Source of the DNA: an uncultured Pseudomonadota bacterium
GTDB taxonomy: Bacteria; Pseudomonadota; Gammaproteobacteria; Steroidobacterales; Steroidobacteraceae
Length of the DNA: 64,000 nucleotides
Assembly (NCBI GenBank): GCA_903927005.1
Contig: CAIYLH010000097.1
Location: 1-64,000 of the forward strand
Direction: 5' to 3'
The first letter of the stretch is position 1, and each line of letters starts with the position of its first letter. This document shows positions 16,047-25,345 of this stretch, piece after piece. Position numbers and translations under genes: made by a program. Below the pieces are notes generated by a model. The model was not told the DNA's origin, searched no databases, and was given only the letters and a program-made list of their open reading frames with translations.

Positions 16047-17516
16047 CCATCAACACGTGACTGTCGAGCCGGTTTCGCGCAGCTGCTCGCCCTGGGTCTG
16101 ACCTTTGCACTGCTGCTGGCGACCGCTGCCGCGCACGCCGGCGCGATCGCCGAGGCGCCGTTGGTGACGGTCGTCGAGGCCCTGGTGCAGGACGCACGCC
16201 GTGCCAACCTGGAACTTGCGATTGCAGGGGCCAGCGCCGAGGAACGACTCGCCGCGCTGGACGCTGCCCGCGCCCGCTATCTGCCGGTGCTTGCGCTCGA
16301 TGCGCGCTACTCGGCCGCCGACGGTGGCCGCACGATCGACTTTCCCGTCGGCGACCTGCTGAACCCGGTCTACGCAACACTAAACCAGCTCACCGGCGTC
16401 AGTCGCTTCCCGGCAGTGCCGAACCAGACCGTACACCTGCTGCGGCCGCGCGAGCAGGACACACACCTGACCCTAACCCAACCGCTGTACGACGCGCGCA
16501 TCGCCGCCGGCCGCGATGCCGCCAGCGCAGGCCTCGCGGGCACGCAGGCCGCGCGCGAGGCGCTAGGCGGACGCATCGACCGCGACATGCGTAGTGCCTA
16601 CTACCGTTGGCTCGAAGCCGGCGCTCGCCGCGGCATTCTCGAGGCGACGCGCGACCTTGCGCAGGCAAACCTGCGCGCCAATCAAAGCCTCTACGCAAAC
16701 GGCAAAGTGACGCCAGACCTCGTCTATCGTGCTGAAGCGGATCTGCTCGAGGTGCAGCAAACGCTGCTCGGCACCCGCAACGCAGAGCGCCTCGCGCAGA
16801 GCTACGCGAATCTGATCCGCAACGCGCCATTCGACAGCCCGCTGCCCTGCCCGCCGGTTGCGGACACGGACATCACCACCGCACGCGATGCGCTCATGCA
16901 ACGGCTGGGCACTGGCACGCTCACGCTGCCCGCGCTGACCGCCACCGCCATCTCGCGCCGCGCCGAACTCCAACAGCTGGATGCCGCCAGCGCAGTCGCC
17001 ACCGCCGGCGAGCGCCTCGCCCGCGCTGCCTTCAAGCCGCAGCTGGCGCTATCCGTCGATGCCGGCACACAGGGCGAACGCTACGCGTTCGGCAGCGAAG
17101 GCCGCTATGTGCTGGCTTCCCTGGTGCTGCGCTTCAACCTTTTTGACGGTGGCGCCGACGAGGCCGGACTCGCCGCGGCGCGGGCCGTAGGCCGTGCCGC
17201 CCACAGCCAGCGCACTCTTGCCGAGCAGCACATCCGCCTGCAGGTCGAGCAGGCACTCGATAGCGTTGAAGTGGCCGTCGCCTCTCTGGACACCGCCGCA
17301 CGCCGTGTCGATGCAGCACACGGTGCATTCCGCATCGCCGAGCGCAAGCGCGACCTCGGGCAGATCAACCAGGCCGAGTTCATCGACGCGCGCCGCGGGC
17401 TGACCGAGGCTGAACTCAATCGCAACCTGACGCGCTACAGCGCCTTCGACGCCCTCGCACAACTTGAGTACGCGCTCGGCAGCCGCCGTGGCCAGATTCC
17501 GGAGAGCCAGCCATGA
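16038..17516 (+). CDS. TolC-family outer-membrane efflux protein
   Basis: This 492-residue protein begins with a signal peptide (about 12-36; LLALGLTFALLLATAAAHA) and contains the two repeated long helical/beta-barrel halves of outer-membrane efflux proteins, for example LGLAAARAVGR-like coiled coils and LRFNLFDGG at the second strand. It would form the trimeric exit duct of the pump whose adaptor and permease follow. The stop codon overlaps the next start (ATGA). The ATG lacks a recognisable ribosome site and overlaps a repressor-like site. An internal start would cut the signal peptide, so I kept this one. Confidence 0.9.
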   Translation: MSNPSTRDCRAGFAQLLALGLTFALLLATAAAHAGAIAEAPLVTVVEALVQDARRANLELAIAGASAEERLAALDAARARYLPVLALDARYSAADGGRTIDFPVGDLLNPVYATLNQLTGVSRFPAVPNQTVHLLRPREQDTHLTLTQPLYDARIAAGRDAASAGLAGTQAAREALGGRIDRDMRSAYYRWLEAGARRGILEATRDLAQANLRANQSLYANGKVTPDLVYRAEADLLEVQQTLLGTRNAERLAQSYANLIRNAPFDSPLPCPPVADTDITTARDALMQRLGTGTLTLPALTATAISRRAELQQLDAASAVATAGERLARAAFKPQLALSVDAGTQGERYAFGSEGRYVLASLVLRFNLFDGGADEAGLAAARAVGRAAHSQRTLAEQHIRLQVEQALDSVEVAVASLDTAARRVDAAHGAFRIAERKRDLGQINQAEFIDARRGLTEAELNRNLTRYSAFDALAQLEYALGSRRGQIPESQP

Positions 17517-18598
17517 AGCGACGCCTGCCCCCTTCACTCGCGACCGCTTCGCTGCTGCTGGCCTTGCTACTCGCCGCCTGCGGCAAGCCCGCGCCAACGG
17601 CGCCAACGAGCGCGGCGGCCCGACCGGTGCATGTCGCACCGGTCGGCATCGACACCCTCGCCGACAGCGTCCATGCCGTAGGCGTACTGACACCAAAGAG
17701 CGAGGTGCGCCTGTCGTTCAAGGTCGGTGGCGTCATCGACGTCCTGCGTGCCGAGGAAGGCGCACACGTACACACCGGTCAACTGCTCGCCGTGCTCAAG
17801 CAAGCCGAGATCGGTGCCGCAGTCGAGCAGGCTCGGCAAGGAGCCATCAAGGCTGCGCGCGACATGGCACGCGTGAAGTCTTTGCAGGCTGACGGCGTGG
17901 CGACAATGGAACAGTTGGAGGACGCCACGACCGCCGCAGCGGTCAGCGCGGCGGCGTTGCAGGCTGCGGAATTCAACGCGCGCTACACGCGCATCCTCGC
18001 GCCTGGCGATGGCGTCGTCCTGCGAAAGCTGGCCGAAGTCGGCGAAATGGTGCAGTCGGGACAACCGATAGTCGTGGTCGGAGGTGCGCAGCGCGGCTGG
18101 ATCGTGCGCATCGCGCTCGCCGATCGCGACGTTGTTCGCGTCCATCACGGCGACCCCGCACGCGTGAGCTTCGACGCCTGGCCGGGCCGGCTGTTTGCAG
18201 GCAAAGTCGCGAACATCTCCTCCAGCGCCGATCCTGCCACCGGCACGTTCGTCGTCGAGGTTGCGGTAACGCCCAGCGAGGCGGGATTTGTGCAGGGCCT
18301 GATCGCCAAGGTGACGCTGAACCCATCGACTGGCGCGGCAACCGCGGTGGTGCCCGTACAGGCGCTGGTCGAGGCCAGCGACAACGAGGCGAGCGTGTTC
18401 GTGCTGGCCGCCGACGGCCGAACCGTGCGCAGGCTGAGCATCCGCATTGGTCGCATGAGTGACGGCGCAGTCGAGGTGCTGGGGGGACTCGCCCCAGGCG
18501 CGTTGCTCGTGATCGATGGCAGCGCTTTTCTTGAGGATGGACAGGTCGTTCGGGTCGCGACGCGGGCAACGGCCACTGGCGCGCGGACGCGCACATGA
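17513..18598 (+). CDS. RND efflux periplasmic adaptor (membrane fusion protein, HlyD/AcrA type), lipoprotein
   Basis: The 361-residue protein has a lipoprotein signal ending LLAAC near residue 23, a biotinyl-lipoyl-like half-motif (VRLSFKVGGVIDVLRAEEGAHVHTGQLLAVL), a helical hairpin, the second lipoyl half (YTRILAPGDGVVLRKLAEVGEMVQSGQPIVVV) and beta-barrel/MP domains. It links the inner-membrane RND pump to the TolC-like duct. Start and stop codons overlap both neighbours by four bases, so the three pump genes are translationally coupled. Confidence 0.93.
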   Translation: MKRRLPPSLATASLLLALLLAACGKPAPTAPTSAAARPVHVAPVGIDTLADSVHAVGVLTPKSEVRLSFKVGGVIDVLRAEEGAHVHTGQLLAVLKQAEIGAAVEQARQGAIKAARDMARVKSLQADGVATMEQLEDATTAAAVSAAALQAAEFNARYTRILAPGDGVVLRKLAEVGEMVQSGQPIVVVGGAQRGWIVRIALADRDVVRVHHGDPARVSFDAWPGRLFAGKVANISSSADPATGTFVVEVAVTPSEAGFVQGLIAKVTLNPSTGAATAVVPVQALVEASDNEASVFVLAADGRTVRRLSIRIGRMSDGAVEVLGGLAPGALLVIDGSAFLEDGQVVRVATRATATGARTRT

Positions 18599-21500
18599 GC
18601 ATTTGGGCGTTCGCAGTCCGGCGCTGGCAGTTCACTCTGGTGCTGTTCACGCTGTTGATCGCGCTGGGTATCGCAAGCCTGCTGAACATCCCCCGCTCGG
18701 AGGATCCGACCTTTCCATTCCCAGCCACGACCATCACGGTCGTCTGGCCAGGCGCCGACCCGAGCGACATGGAGCGCACGGTGGTCAAGCCGCTCGAGGA
18801 CGCCATCAACTCGCTCGAGAACGTCAAGAAGATCCAAAGTTCGGCGTTTGACAGCCTGGCTGTCGTGCACGTCGAGTTCTTCTACGGCTCGGACCCGGAG
18901 AAGAAGCAGGACGAGGTCATACGCGAGTTCAACCGGATCCGACCGACACTACCGGCGGGCATCGCGAAAATCGACATCGTCAAGAACAACCCGGGGCTGG
19001 TAAACATCGTGCAGATGGCGCTGGTCAGCGACACGGCCAGCTACCGCGAACTGAAGGAGCACGCCGAGGCGCTACGCGATCTGATCGAGACCGTACCAGG
19101 CGTGCGGACCTCGCAAACGTGGGCCTATCCTGACCCGGAGGTGCGCGTCGCCATCGACCTGCAACGACTCGCACATGCGGGGGTGTCGCTTGGCCAGGTA
19201 GCGCAGGCGATCCAGGGACAGAGCGCGAGCATCCCGGGCGGCTCGGTGGACGTGGGACTGCGCCGTTACAACCTGCATACGTCCGGCAGCTACGCGTCGC
19301 TGGAGGAGATCTCCAATACCGTGATCGGCGGGGCCGTCGGTCGCATCGTGAGGGTCCGCGACGTCGCGGAAGTATCCTGGCAGACCGCGGAACACGCCTA
19401 CACCGGGCGGCTCAATGGCCACCGCGCCGTGTTCGTAACCGCGAACCAGAAGGACGCAACCAACATATTCAAGGTGCGTGACGGCATCTACGGCAAGCTG
19501 CCGGCGTTCGAACGAACGCTGCCTGCGGATATCCGCCTGGACCGCGGCTTTGACCAGTCGAAGAACGTCAAGAACCGGCTCGATCGGCTGGGCACCGACT
19601 TTGCGATCGCCGTTGGCCTCGTGCTGCTGACGCTACTGCCGCTGGGACTGCGTGCCGCGGGAGTGGTCATGATCTCAGTGCCGCTGTCGCTGGCGATCGG
19701 TCTTGCGCTGCTGTACCTGACGGGCTTTGGTCTCAACCAGCTGTCAATCGCGGGCTTCGTGCTGTCACTCGGACTGCTGGTGGACGATTCGATCGTCGTC
19801 GTCGAAAACATCACCCGCCACATTCGTGAGGGATATACGCGCACGCAGGCCGCCATCAAGGCCACCGACCAGATCTATCTGGCGGTACTAGGCTGCACGG
19901 CCACGCTGCTGCTGGCATTCCTGCCACTGTTGTTCCTGCCGGAGGGCGCCGGCCAGTTCATCCGCTCGCTGCCTGCGGCAATTCTGTTCACGGTCATCGC
20001 GTCGCTATTCGTGGCGCTGACCGTGGTGCCGTTCCTTGCCAGCCGGCTGCTGCGTAACGGCCAGGCAACCCCCGCGACATCGGGCCCGCTGGGTTGGATA
20101 CACCGCTTCGACAGACTCGCCGACCGACTGCTGGAACGAATCATGGGGGCGATCCACGCGATCTACGGCCCTGCGCTGCGCTGGACGCTCGGCCACCCCT
20201 GGAAGACTCTGGCAGCATCCGGGCTGCTATTCGTGTCCGGGGTGGCAACGGTACCGTTGATCGGCTTCAGCCTGTTCCCGCCCGCGGACGTGCCGCAGTT
20301 CATCGTCAAGGTTGAGGCCCCCAACGGCGCGAGCATTGCGGAGACTGAGCGCGCCCTGAAAGTGGTCGAGGATGAACTGGGCCGTCACCGCGAGATACGC
20401 CGCTGGTTCACGCACGTCGGCCACGGCACGCCGTTCGTCTACTACAACGTCTTCCCGGTAGGGCGCAGCGCCAACGTCGGGGAGGTGTATGTAGAGCTGG
20501 ATGCCTTCGACGCCGCGCGCACCCCGCGCCTCTTCGAGGAACTTCGCGCACGGTTTAGTGAATACGCGGCGGCGGAAATCACCGTCAAGCAGTTCCAGCA
20601 GGGACCCCCCATCGACAATCCGGTCGCGATTCGGGTGGTCGGCCCGGAGGTCGACGAGCTGCGCACGCTCGCCGGCAATGTCGAACAGGTGCTACGCGCA
20701 ACACCTGGCACACGCGACATCAAGAACCCGTCGCGACTGCTACGCACGGACCTCAACCTGGGCATCGACACCGAGAAGGCGGGCCTGCTTGGCGTCTCGG
20801 CCCTGGAGGTCAACCGCACCGTACGGCTTGCGGTGGCGGGCCTTGCTGCAGGCCAGTTCCGCGCAAAAAATGGCGACGAATACGACATTACGCTGCGTCT
20901 GCCGATGAATGAGCGGCAGACGCTGGACGCGCTGGATCGCATTGAAGTGGCATCGGTGACTGGCCGGCAGGTGCCGCTGCGCGAGATCGCTCGGCCGCAC
21001 TTCGAAGCCAAGGCGAACTCAATCACGCGCCATAACCGCGAGCGCGAGGTCACGGTCTCGAGCGAAGTCCGCCCTGGATACAACACCGGCAAGGTGACCG
21101 CCGAGCTGCTAAAGCGCCTGCGCAAGGTGGACTTCCCGCCGGGCTATCGTTACGTAGTGGCAGGCGAGGTCGAAGCACAAGCGGAAAGCTTTGGTGGGTT
21201 GCTGCCGGCGGTACTGGTCGCGGTGTTCGGCATCCTGGCGGTGCTGGTGCTGGAGTTCGGCAGCTTCCGCTCGACGCTGATCGTGGCAACGGTTATCCCG
21301 CTGGGGGTCACCGGTGCGCTGCTGGCGCTGCTGGTGACCGGTTATACGCTGTCGTTCACCTCGATCATCGGCATGATCGCGCTGATCGGCATTGAGATCA
21401 AAAACTCGATTCTGCTGGTCGACTTCACCAACCAGTTGCGCGCCCAAGGCAGGCCGCTGCTGGAAGCGATCGAGCGTGCGGGCGAGGTTCGCTTCCTGCC

Positions 21501-21699
21501 CATCCTGCTCACTTCCGCGACCGCGATCGGTGGGCTGTTGCCCCTCGCCGTCCAGGGCTCTGGCCTGTACTCGCCGCTCGCGGTAACGATCATCGGTGGG
21601 CTGATTTCCTCCACGCTGCTGGCGCGTTTGGTCACGCCGGTGATGTACAAACTGCTGCCACCGGCGGTCGAGGTAGAGGCTACGGTGGCTAGCGGCTGA
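18595..21699 (+). CDS. RND-family inner-membrane efflux permease
   Basis: At 1034 residues this is a full-length AcrB-class transporter with 12 membrane helices and two large periplasmic loops. TM4 carries the proton-relay acidic pair in GLLVDDSIVVVEN, and the second half ends with the normal helix cluster (FTSIIGMIALIGIEIKNSILLVDF and GGLLPLAVQGSGLYSPLAV). It exports drugs, dyes, solvents or metabolites using the proton gradient; the sequence does not reveal which. The tetR-omp-mfp-rnd order and the overlapping junctions indicate one transcript from 15363. Confidence 0.94.
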   Translation: MSIWAFAVRRWQFTLVLFTLLIALGIASLLNIPRSEDPTFPFPATTITVVWPGADPSDMERTVVKPLEDAINSLENVKKIQSSAFDSLAVVHVEFFYGSDPEKKQDEVIREFNRIRPTLPAGIAKIDIVKNNPGLVNIVQMALVSDTASYRELKEHAEALRDLIETVPGVRTSQTWAYPDPEVRVAIDLQRLAHAGVSLGQVAQAIQGQSASIPGGSVDVGLRRYNLHTSGSYASLEEISNTVIGGAVGRIVRVRDVAEVSWQTAEHAYTGRLNGHRAVFVTANQKDATNIFKVRDGIYGKLPAFERTLPADIRLDRGFDQSKNVKNRLDRLGTDFAIAVGLVLLTLLPLGLRAAGVVMISVPLSLAIGLALLYLTGFGLNQLSIAGFVLSLGLLVDDSIVVVENITRHIREGYTRTQAAIKATDQIYLAVLGCTATLLLAFLPLLFLPEGAGQFIRSLPAAILFTVIASLFVALTVVPFLASRLLRNGQATPATSGPLGWIHRFDRLADRLLERIMGAIHAIYGPALRWTLGHPWKTLAASGLLFVSGVATVPLIGFSLFPPADVPQFIVKVEAPNGASIAETERALKVVEDELGRHREIRRWFTHVGHGTPFVYYNVFPVGRSANVGEVYVELDAFDAARTPRLFEELRARFSEYAAAEITVKQFQQGPPIDNPVAIRVVGPEVDELRTLAGNVEQVLRATPGTRDIKNPSRLLRTDLNLGIDTEKAGLLGVSALEVNRTVRLAVAGLAAGQFRAKNGDEYDITLRLPMNERQTLDALDRIEVASVTGRQVPLREIARPHFEAKANSITRHNREREVTVSSEVRPGYNTGKVTAELLKRLRKVDFPPGYRYVVAGEVEAQAESFGGLLPAVLVAVFGILAVLVLEFGSFRSTLIVATVIPLGVTGALLALLVTGYTLSFTSIIGMIALIGIEIKNSILLVDFTNQLRAQGRPLLEAIERAGEVRFLPILLTSATAIGGLLPLAVQGSGLYSPLAVTIIGGLISSTLLARLVTPVMYKLLPPAVEVEATVASG

Positions 21700-21788
21700 C
21701 GTCCGGGCGCCGGTGAGCGCGGCAAACCGCGCTTGCAGGACCCGGCAGGGCATCGCAGACTGCGCCCGCCCGCCACCTACGCTGCACC

Positions 21789-22289
21789 GTGTCACACCCG
21801 CCCCACCATCTTCCGCGTTCGCTGCTTGTCCTGCGCCTGATCGCGGGCTTCAAGATGCTCAAGGCGACGTTTGTCATCGCCATCGGGCTCGGCCTGCTGT
21901 CTTTCTACGAGCCGGACTTTCTCGCTAGCCTCTACAGACTGGCCGACGAGCTGCCTTATCGCGTCGAACAACACATGTTGCGCGAGGTGATCAGCTTTCT
22001 CAGTGGGCTTAGCCCTTCGCGGATCCAGCTACTTGCGACCGCAACGTTCCTGTACGCCACCTTGTTCGTGGTGGAAGGGATCGGCCTGTGGCGCGGCCGT
22101 TACTGGGCGGAGTGGTTGACGGTGATCGCGACAAGCTCGCTGATTCCATTCGAGATTTTTGAGCTTTCAGTGCATCCGAGCTGGAACAAGGTGCTGGTCA
22201 TCCTCGCTAACGTCGCGATTCTCGGCTATCTCGTCTGGCGGGTCAGGCGCGAGTACCTGCTGCGGCGTGAGCACGTCCTCGACGGCTGA
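21789..22289 (+). CDS. DUF2127-like small membrane protein
   Basis: The 166-residue product has four hydrophobic segments (about 12-40, 70-95, 105-125, 132-152) and the arrangement of DUF2127 membrane proteins: LRLIAGFKMLKATFVIAIGLGLL at the start, then a middle ATATFLYATLFVVEGIGLWRGRYWAEWLTVIAT and a C-terminal WNKVLVILANVAILGYL. Function is unknown. The start is a GTG about 90 bases after the efflux permease, so it might be read through from that operon. Confidence 0.75.
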   Translation: MSHPPHHLPRSLLVLRLIAGFKMLKATFVIAIGLGLLSFYEPDFLASLYRLADELPYRVEQHMLREVISFLSGLSPSRIQLLATATFLYATLFVVEGIGLWRGRYWAEWLTVIATSSLIPFEIFELSVHPSWNKVLVILANVAILGYLVWRVRREYLLRREHVLDG

Positions 22290-22364
22290 GCCTGCCGCTG
22301 GCGCCGCTGGCCACGCCGGACTACGCTGCCCCTCCCGTCGCGCCAAACGGAAGGAGACCCCAAC

Positions 22365-22883
22365 ATGCGCCAGACCCTGTTCGCCGTTGCCTTCGCCAGC
22401 TGCACGCTGGCCGGCTGCGTCACGCTACCCCCTGAGCCCACCGCGAGCTCGACCCTGGAATCACGTTCCGCCAGCAACGTCGTCGGTCACGTCGCGCTCA
22501 CCGAGCACAAGAGCGTCGTGCACGCCCGGGTCGACCTGCAGGGTCTGGCCCCAGGTTCAGAGCACGGCTTTCACATCCACGACAAGGGCGACTGCTCGGC
22601 TCCCGATGCAAGCAGTGCCGGCGGTCATTTCAACCCCGCCGGCGTTGCGCACGGTCGGGCCGGCAGCGCGCCGCACCACGCCGGGGACGCGGGCAGTGTG
22701 CTCGCCAATGCCAAGGGCGAGGTGCACACCGAGTTGCTGCTTGACGGCGTGACACTTGCGAGTGGACCGTTATCCATCGTCGGTCGCAGCCTCGTCGTGC
22801 ATCGCGACCGGGACGACTACAGCTCGCAGCCAGCCGGCAATGCCGGCCCACGCGTGGCCTGCGGCGTTATCGTCGCGCCGTGA
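22365..22883 (+). CDS. sodC: Periplasmic Cu/Zn superoxide dismutase, lipoprotein
   Basis: The 172-residue protein has a lipobox (LAGC, Cys at about 19) and a complete bacterial SodC domain. The copper pair is in HGFHIHDKGDC, further His/Asp ligands are in GGHFNPAG and HHAGDAGSV, and the C-terminal SIVGRSLVVHRDRDDY and GPRVACGVI hold the last copper His and the disulfide Cys. It converts superoxide in the periplasm to oxygen and peroxide. The AAGGAG ribosome site precedes the ATG. Its end overlaps the end of the convergent transporter gene by 17 bases. Confidence 0.95.
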   Translation: MRQTLFAVAFASCTLAGCVTLPPEPTASSTLESRSASNVVGHVALTEHKSVVHARVDLQGLAPGSEHGFHIHDKGDCSAPDASSAGGHFNPAGVAHGRAGSAPHHAGDAGSVLANAKGEVHTELLLDGVTLASGPLSIVGRSLVVHRDRDDYSSQPAGNAGPRVACGVIVAP

Positions 22884-23775
22884 ACCACGCGTAGCCACGA
22901 TTAGCGACCAGCACGCCGATGCTGACCGCCGCGAGCCCTGTCGCGGTGGTCGCGTCGATCGTGTCGCCGAGAATCAGCCAGCCGGTGAACGCGACCAGCA
23001 CCGGCGACAGCGGCGTGAAACTGGCGGCCCCCGCGGCACCTAGACGCTCGATCGCGAAAGTGAATGCCACCAGCGCGAGGATGCCGGTCAGAACGCCCTG
23101 ATAGATGACCTGTAACGCTATGTCGTGGACGGGCACGAGCGCCAGGCGCTGCAACCCGCCGGTCGCAAAGTACAGTGGCAGGTACAGCGCCGCGTTGACG
23201 ACCGAAATCACCGCCGTGGTGACCACCGGACGCAGCCGCAACGTGCGCGCGGCGACCGAGAAGCTGGCCCATGCCAGCGCCGCACACAGGATCAGCAGAA
23301 AGCCACCTGCGCGCGCACCGCCCGCATACAGTTCGCGCAGCACCACCAGCGCGATACCCGCCACGGTGATGGATATTCCCGCCACCTGCACTCGGCTGGG
23401 TCGCTCGCCCAGCAGCAGCGCTGCAATCAGGACAGTGAAGACGCCGGCGGCGCCAGGTCCGAGCACGCCGCCCTGGCCGGAGTTGGCCATGCGCAGGCCC
23501 GTTGCAAACACGAAAAAGTAGGGCACGCCGGCGCCGAGGATCATCGCCGCGAGCACGAAGACGCGACGCCACGGCACCTCGCGCGCGCGAATCAGCAGCA
23601 GCGGCAGCAGCAGCAGGCCCGAGGTGCCATAACGCAGCGCGGCAACGTCGCCCGGCGTCAGGCGAGTCACCACTCCAAGTCGCGTCACCGGAATCCAGCC
23701 CGCCCAGATCGTTACCGCGAACAGCGCGGCAGCGACGCCCGCCAGCCGGCCGTGGGATTGCGTCGATGCAGACAT
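22867..23775 (-). CDS. EamA/DMT-superfamily transporter
   Basis: The protein has ten hydrophobic segments arranged as two EamA repeats, typical of drug/metabolite transporters. The N-terminal repeat begins AGVAAALFAVTIWAGWIPVTRLGVV, and the second ends FTPLSPVLVAFTGWLILGDTI. Substrates of this superfamily vary (amino acids, metabolites, toxins) and cannot be read here. The ORF extends to 23841, which would overlap the Nudix gene; the ATG at 23775 (MSASTQ) avoids this and fits the first helix. Confidence 0.87.
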   Translation of the reverse strand: MSASTQSHGRLAGVAAALFAVTIWAGWIPVTRLGVVTRLTPGDVAALRYGTSGLLLLPLLLIRAREVPWRRVFVLAAMILGAGVPYFFVFATGLRMANSGQGGVLGPGAAGVFTVLIAALLLGERPSRVQVAGISITVAGIALVVLRELYAGGARAGGFLLILCAALAWASFSVAARTLRLRPVVTTAVISVVNAALYLPLYFATGGLQRLALVPVHDIALQVIYQGVLTGILALVAFTFAIERLGAAGAASFTPLSPVLVAFTGWLILGDTIDATTATGLAAVSIGVLVANRGYAWFTARR

Positions 23776-23800
23776 GCGCAATCGGCGCGCGCGACGCGCG

Positions 23801-24244
23801 TCAGACGCCGGTCGGGAGGGTTGCCGCAGCGATGCGATCAACCGCCCACTGCAGCACGTGCTGCAACCTCGGCACTGTCAGCGCCAGCGCAGTGTCGAGC
23901 GAGACCCAGCGAAATTCATGGTGCTCGGCACGGCCCAGCGTGGGGTTGATCGGCAGCGAGACCGCCCCGCCAACCGAGCGCGCTACATAAAAGCGCACGA
24001 CCTTACCGCCGGCATACGGCTCCGTCTCGATCGACTCATCGCCCCACGCGAAATCCAGATCCAGCAGGGCAGTCTCTTCACGGACCTCGCGAATCGCCGC
24101 CTCCAGCGGCGTCTCGCCGGCCTCGAGCCGGCCCTTGGGCAGATCCCAGTTGCGATACGCGCGCAGCAGCAGGAAGCGCATCCCTTCTTGGGTGTCGCGA
24201 ACCACTACCACTCCAGCTGCACGCTTCACGCCCCGACTACGCAT
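23801..24244 (-). CDS. Nudix hydrolase
   Basis: This 147-residue protein has a nearly exact Nudix box, GRLEAGETPLEAAIREVREETAL (G-x5-E-x7-REVxEE), with Ala at the usual Gly near the end. The flanking WDLPKGRLE and the absence of extra domains resemble diadenosine polyphosphate hydrolases/MutT-like enzymes, but the substrate is not certain. It precedes the DMT transporter and is divergent from oxyR. The ORF extends upstream, but the ATG at 24244 (MRSRGVKRAAG) leaves normal spacing to the first strand. Confidence 0.88.
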   Translation of the reverse strand: MRSRGVKRAAGVVVVRDTQEGMRFLLLRAYRNWDLPKGRLEAGETPLEAAIREVREETALLDLDFAWGDESIETEPYAGGKVVRFYVARSVGGAVSLPINPTLGRAEHHEFRWVSLDTALALTVPRLQHVLQWAVDRIAAATLPTGV

Positions 24245-24372
24245 CGTTGAAGTATAGAACGGCGCCGGCAGCGCTGCTGTGGTGCAGTCGATCAGGGCGT
24301 CTCTGGCGATAGGCAGAAACAATCACTTCCCGACGTCTGATAGTATTCTCCCATGCTCAAAGAGGCTCGGCC

Positions 24373-25269
24373 ATGAACCTGCGAGACCTGCGTTATCTGG
24401 TCGCCCTGGCCGATACCCGCCACTTCGGACGGGCCGCCGAGCGCTGCAACGTGACCCAGCCGACGCTGTCGGCGCAGCTGAAGAAACTCGAAGAATTCCT
24501 TGGGGTCACGCTGGTCGAACGGCAGCCACGCAACGTCGCGCTGACGGACGTGGGCGGACGCATCGTCGCGCGAGCACGCCACGTACTGCAGGACAGCGAC
24601 GATATCGTTGCGATGGCGCGCGCCGCGCGCGACCCGCTGGCAGGCACTCTGAGGATTGCGTTCATTCCGACACTGGGCCCTTACCTGCTGCCGCTCATCA
24701 CGCCCGTGCTACGCAAGCGACTGCCGAAATTGCAGTTAATGCTTTACGAATACCAGACCGGCCCGCTGCTGGAACACCTGCGCGCAGGTGACATCGACCT
24801 GGGCGTGCTCGCCCTCGGCGTGGACACCGAAGGCCTCGAGACCCGTGCGCTCGCCGACGAGGCGTTCACCGTTGCGATGCCCAGCAACCATGCGCTGGCG
24901 AAGAAGGCGGTCGTGCGCACCGAGGACCTCAGCGACGAGACGCTGCTGCTGCTCGAGGACGGCCACTGCCTGCGCGACCAGGCCCTCGATGTCTGCAGAC
25001 GCGTCCCGGTCCGCGAGGCCGAAGACTTCCGCGCGACCAGTCTGGAAACGCTGCGGCAGATGGTCGCCGCCGGCTACGGCATCACGCTGCTGCCGGAGCT
25101 GGCGACCCGCGGTCCGTTCGCGAACGCGCGCAACATGGTCGTGCGGCCTTTCGCCAAACCGGTACCGCACCGCACCATCGGCAGCGTCTGGCGCAAGAGC
25201 AGCACGCGCGGCACGGCCATTGACTCGATTTGCGAGGCGATTGCAGGCGTGCTCGCGGATCGCGATTGA
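24373..25269 (+). CDS. oxyR: Hydrogen-peroxide sensor OxyR (LysR family)
   Basis: The 298-residue regulator has the LysR winged helix (about 3-62) and a substrate-domain region carrying the OxyR redox pair: EDGHCLRDQALDVC, nine residues apart as in E. coli Cys199/Cys208, followed by the family-typical FRATSLETLRQMVAAGYGITLLPE. Oxidation by peroxide makes the disulfide and activates catalase, peroxidase and related genes. It is divergent from the Nudix gene and two genes away from sodC, so an oxidative-stress theme is plausible. Confidence 0.96.
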   Translation: MNLRDLRYLVALADTRHFGRAAERCNVTQPTLSAQLKKLEEFLGVTLVERQPRNVALTDVGGRIVARARHVLQDSDDIVAMARAARDPLAGTLRIAFIPTLGPYLLPLITPVLRKRLPKLQLMLYEYQTGPLLEHLRAGDIDLGVLALGVDTEGLETRALADEAFTVAMPSNHALAKKAVVRTEDLSDETLLLLEDGHCLRDQALDVCRRVPVREAEDFRATSLETLRQMVAAGYGITLLPELATRGPFANARNMVVRPFAKPVPHRTIGSVWRKSSTRGTAIDSICEAIAGVLADRD

Positions 25270-25345
25270 GCGCCCGACGCCAGTCCCTACCGAACGCCGC
25301 GAACGCCCCCGAGGGCGTCGTCGGCCGTCCCGCCAGGAGCGATCG

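Noticed and set aside
24788-25345. The first 186 codons of the track ORF 24788-27505
   Set aside because: They are the OxyR gene read in another frame; a signal-like start and ribosome site occur at 25346.
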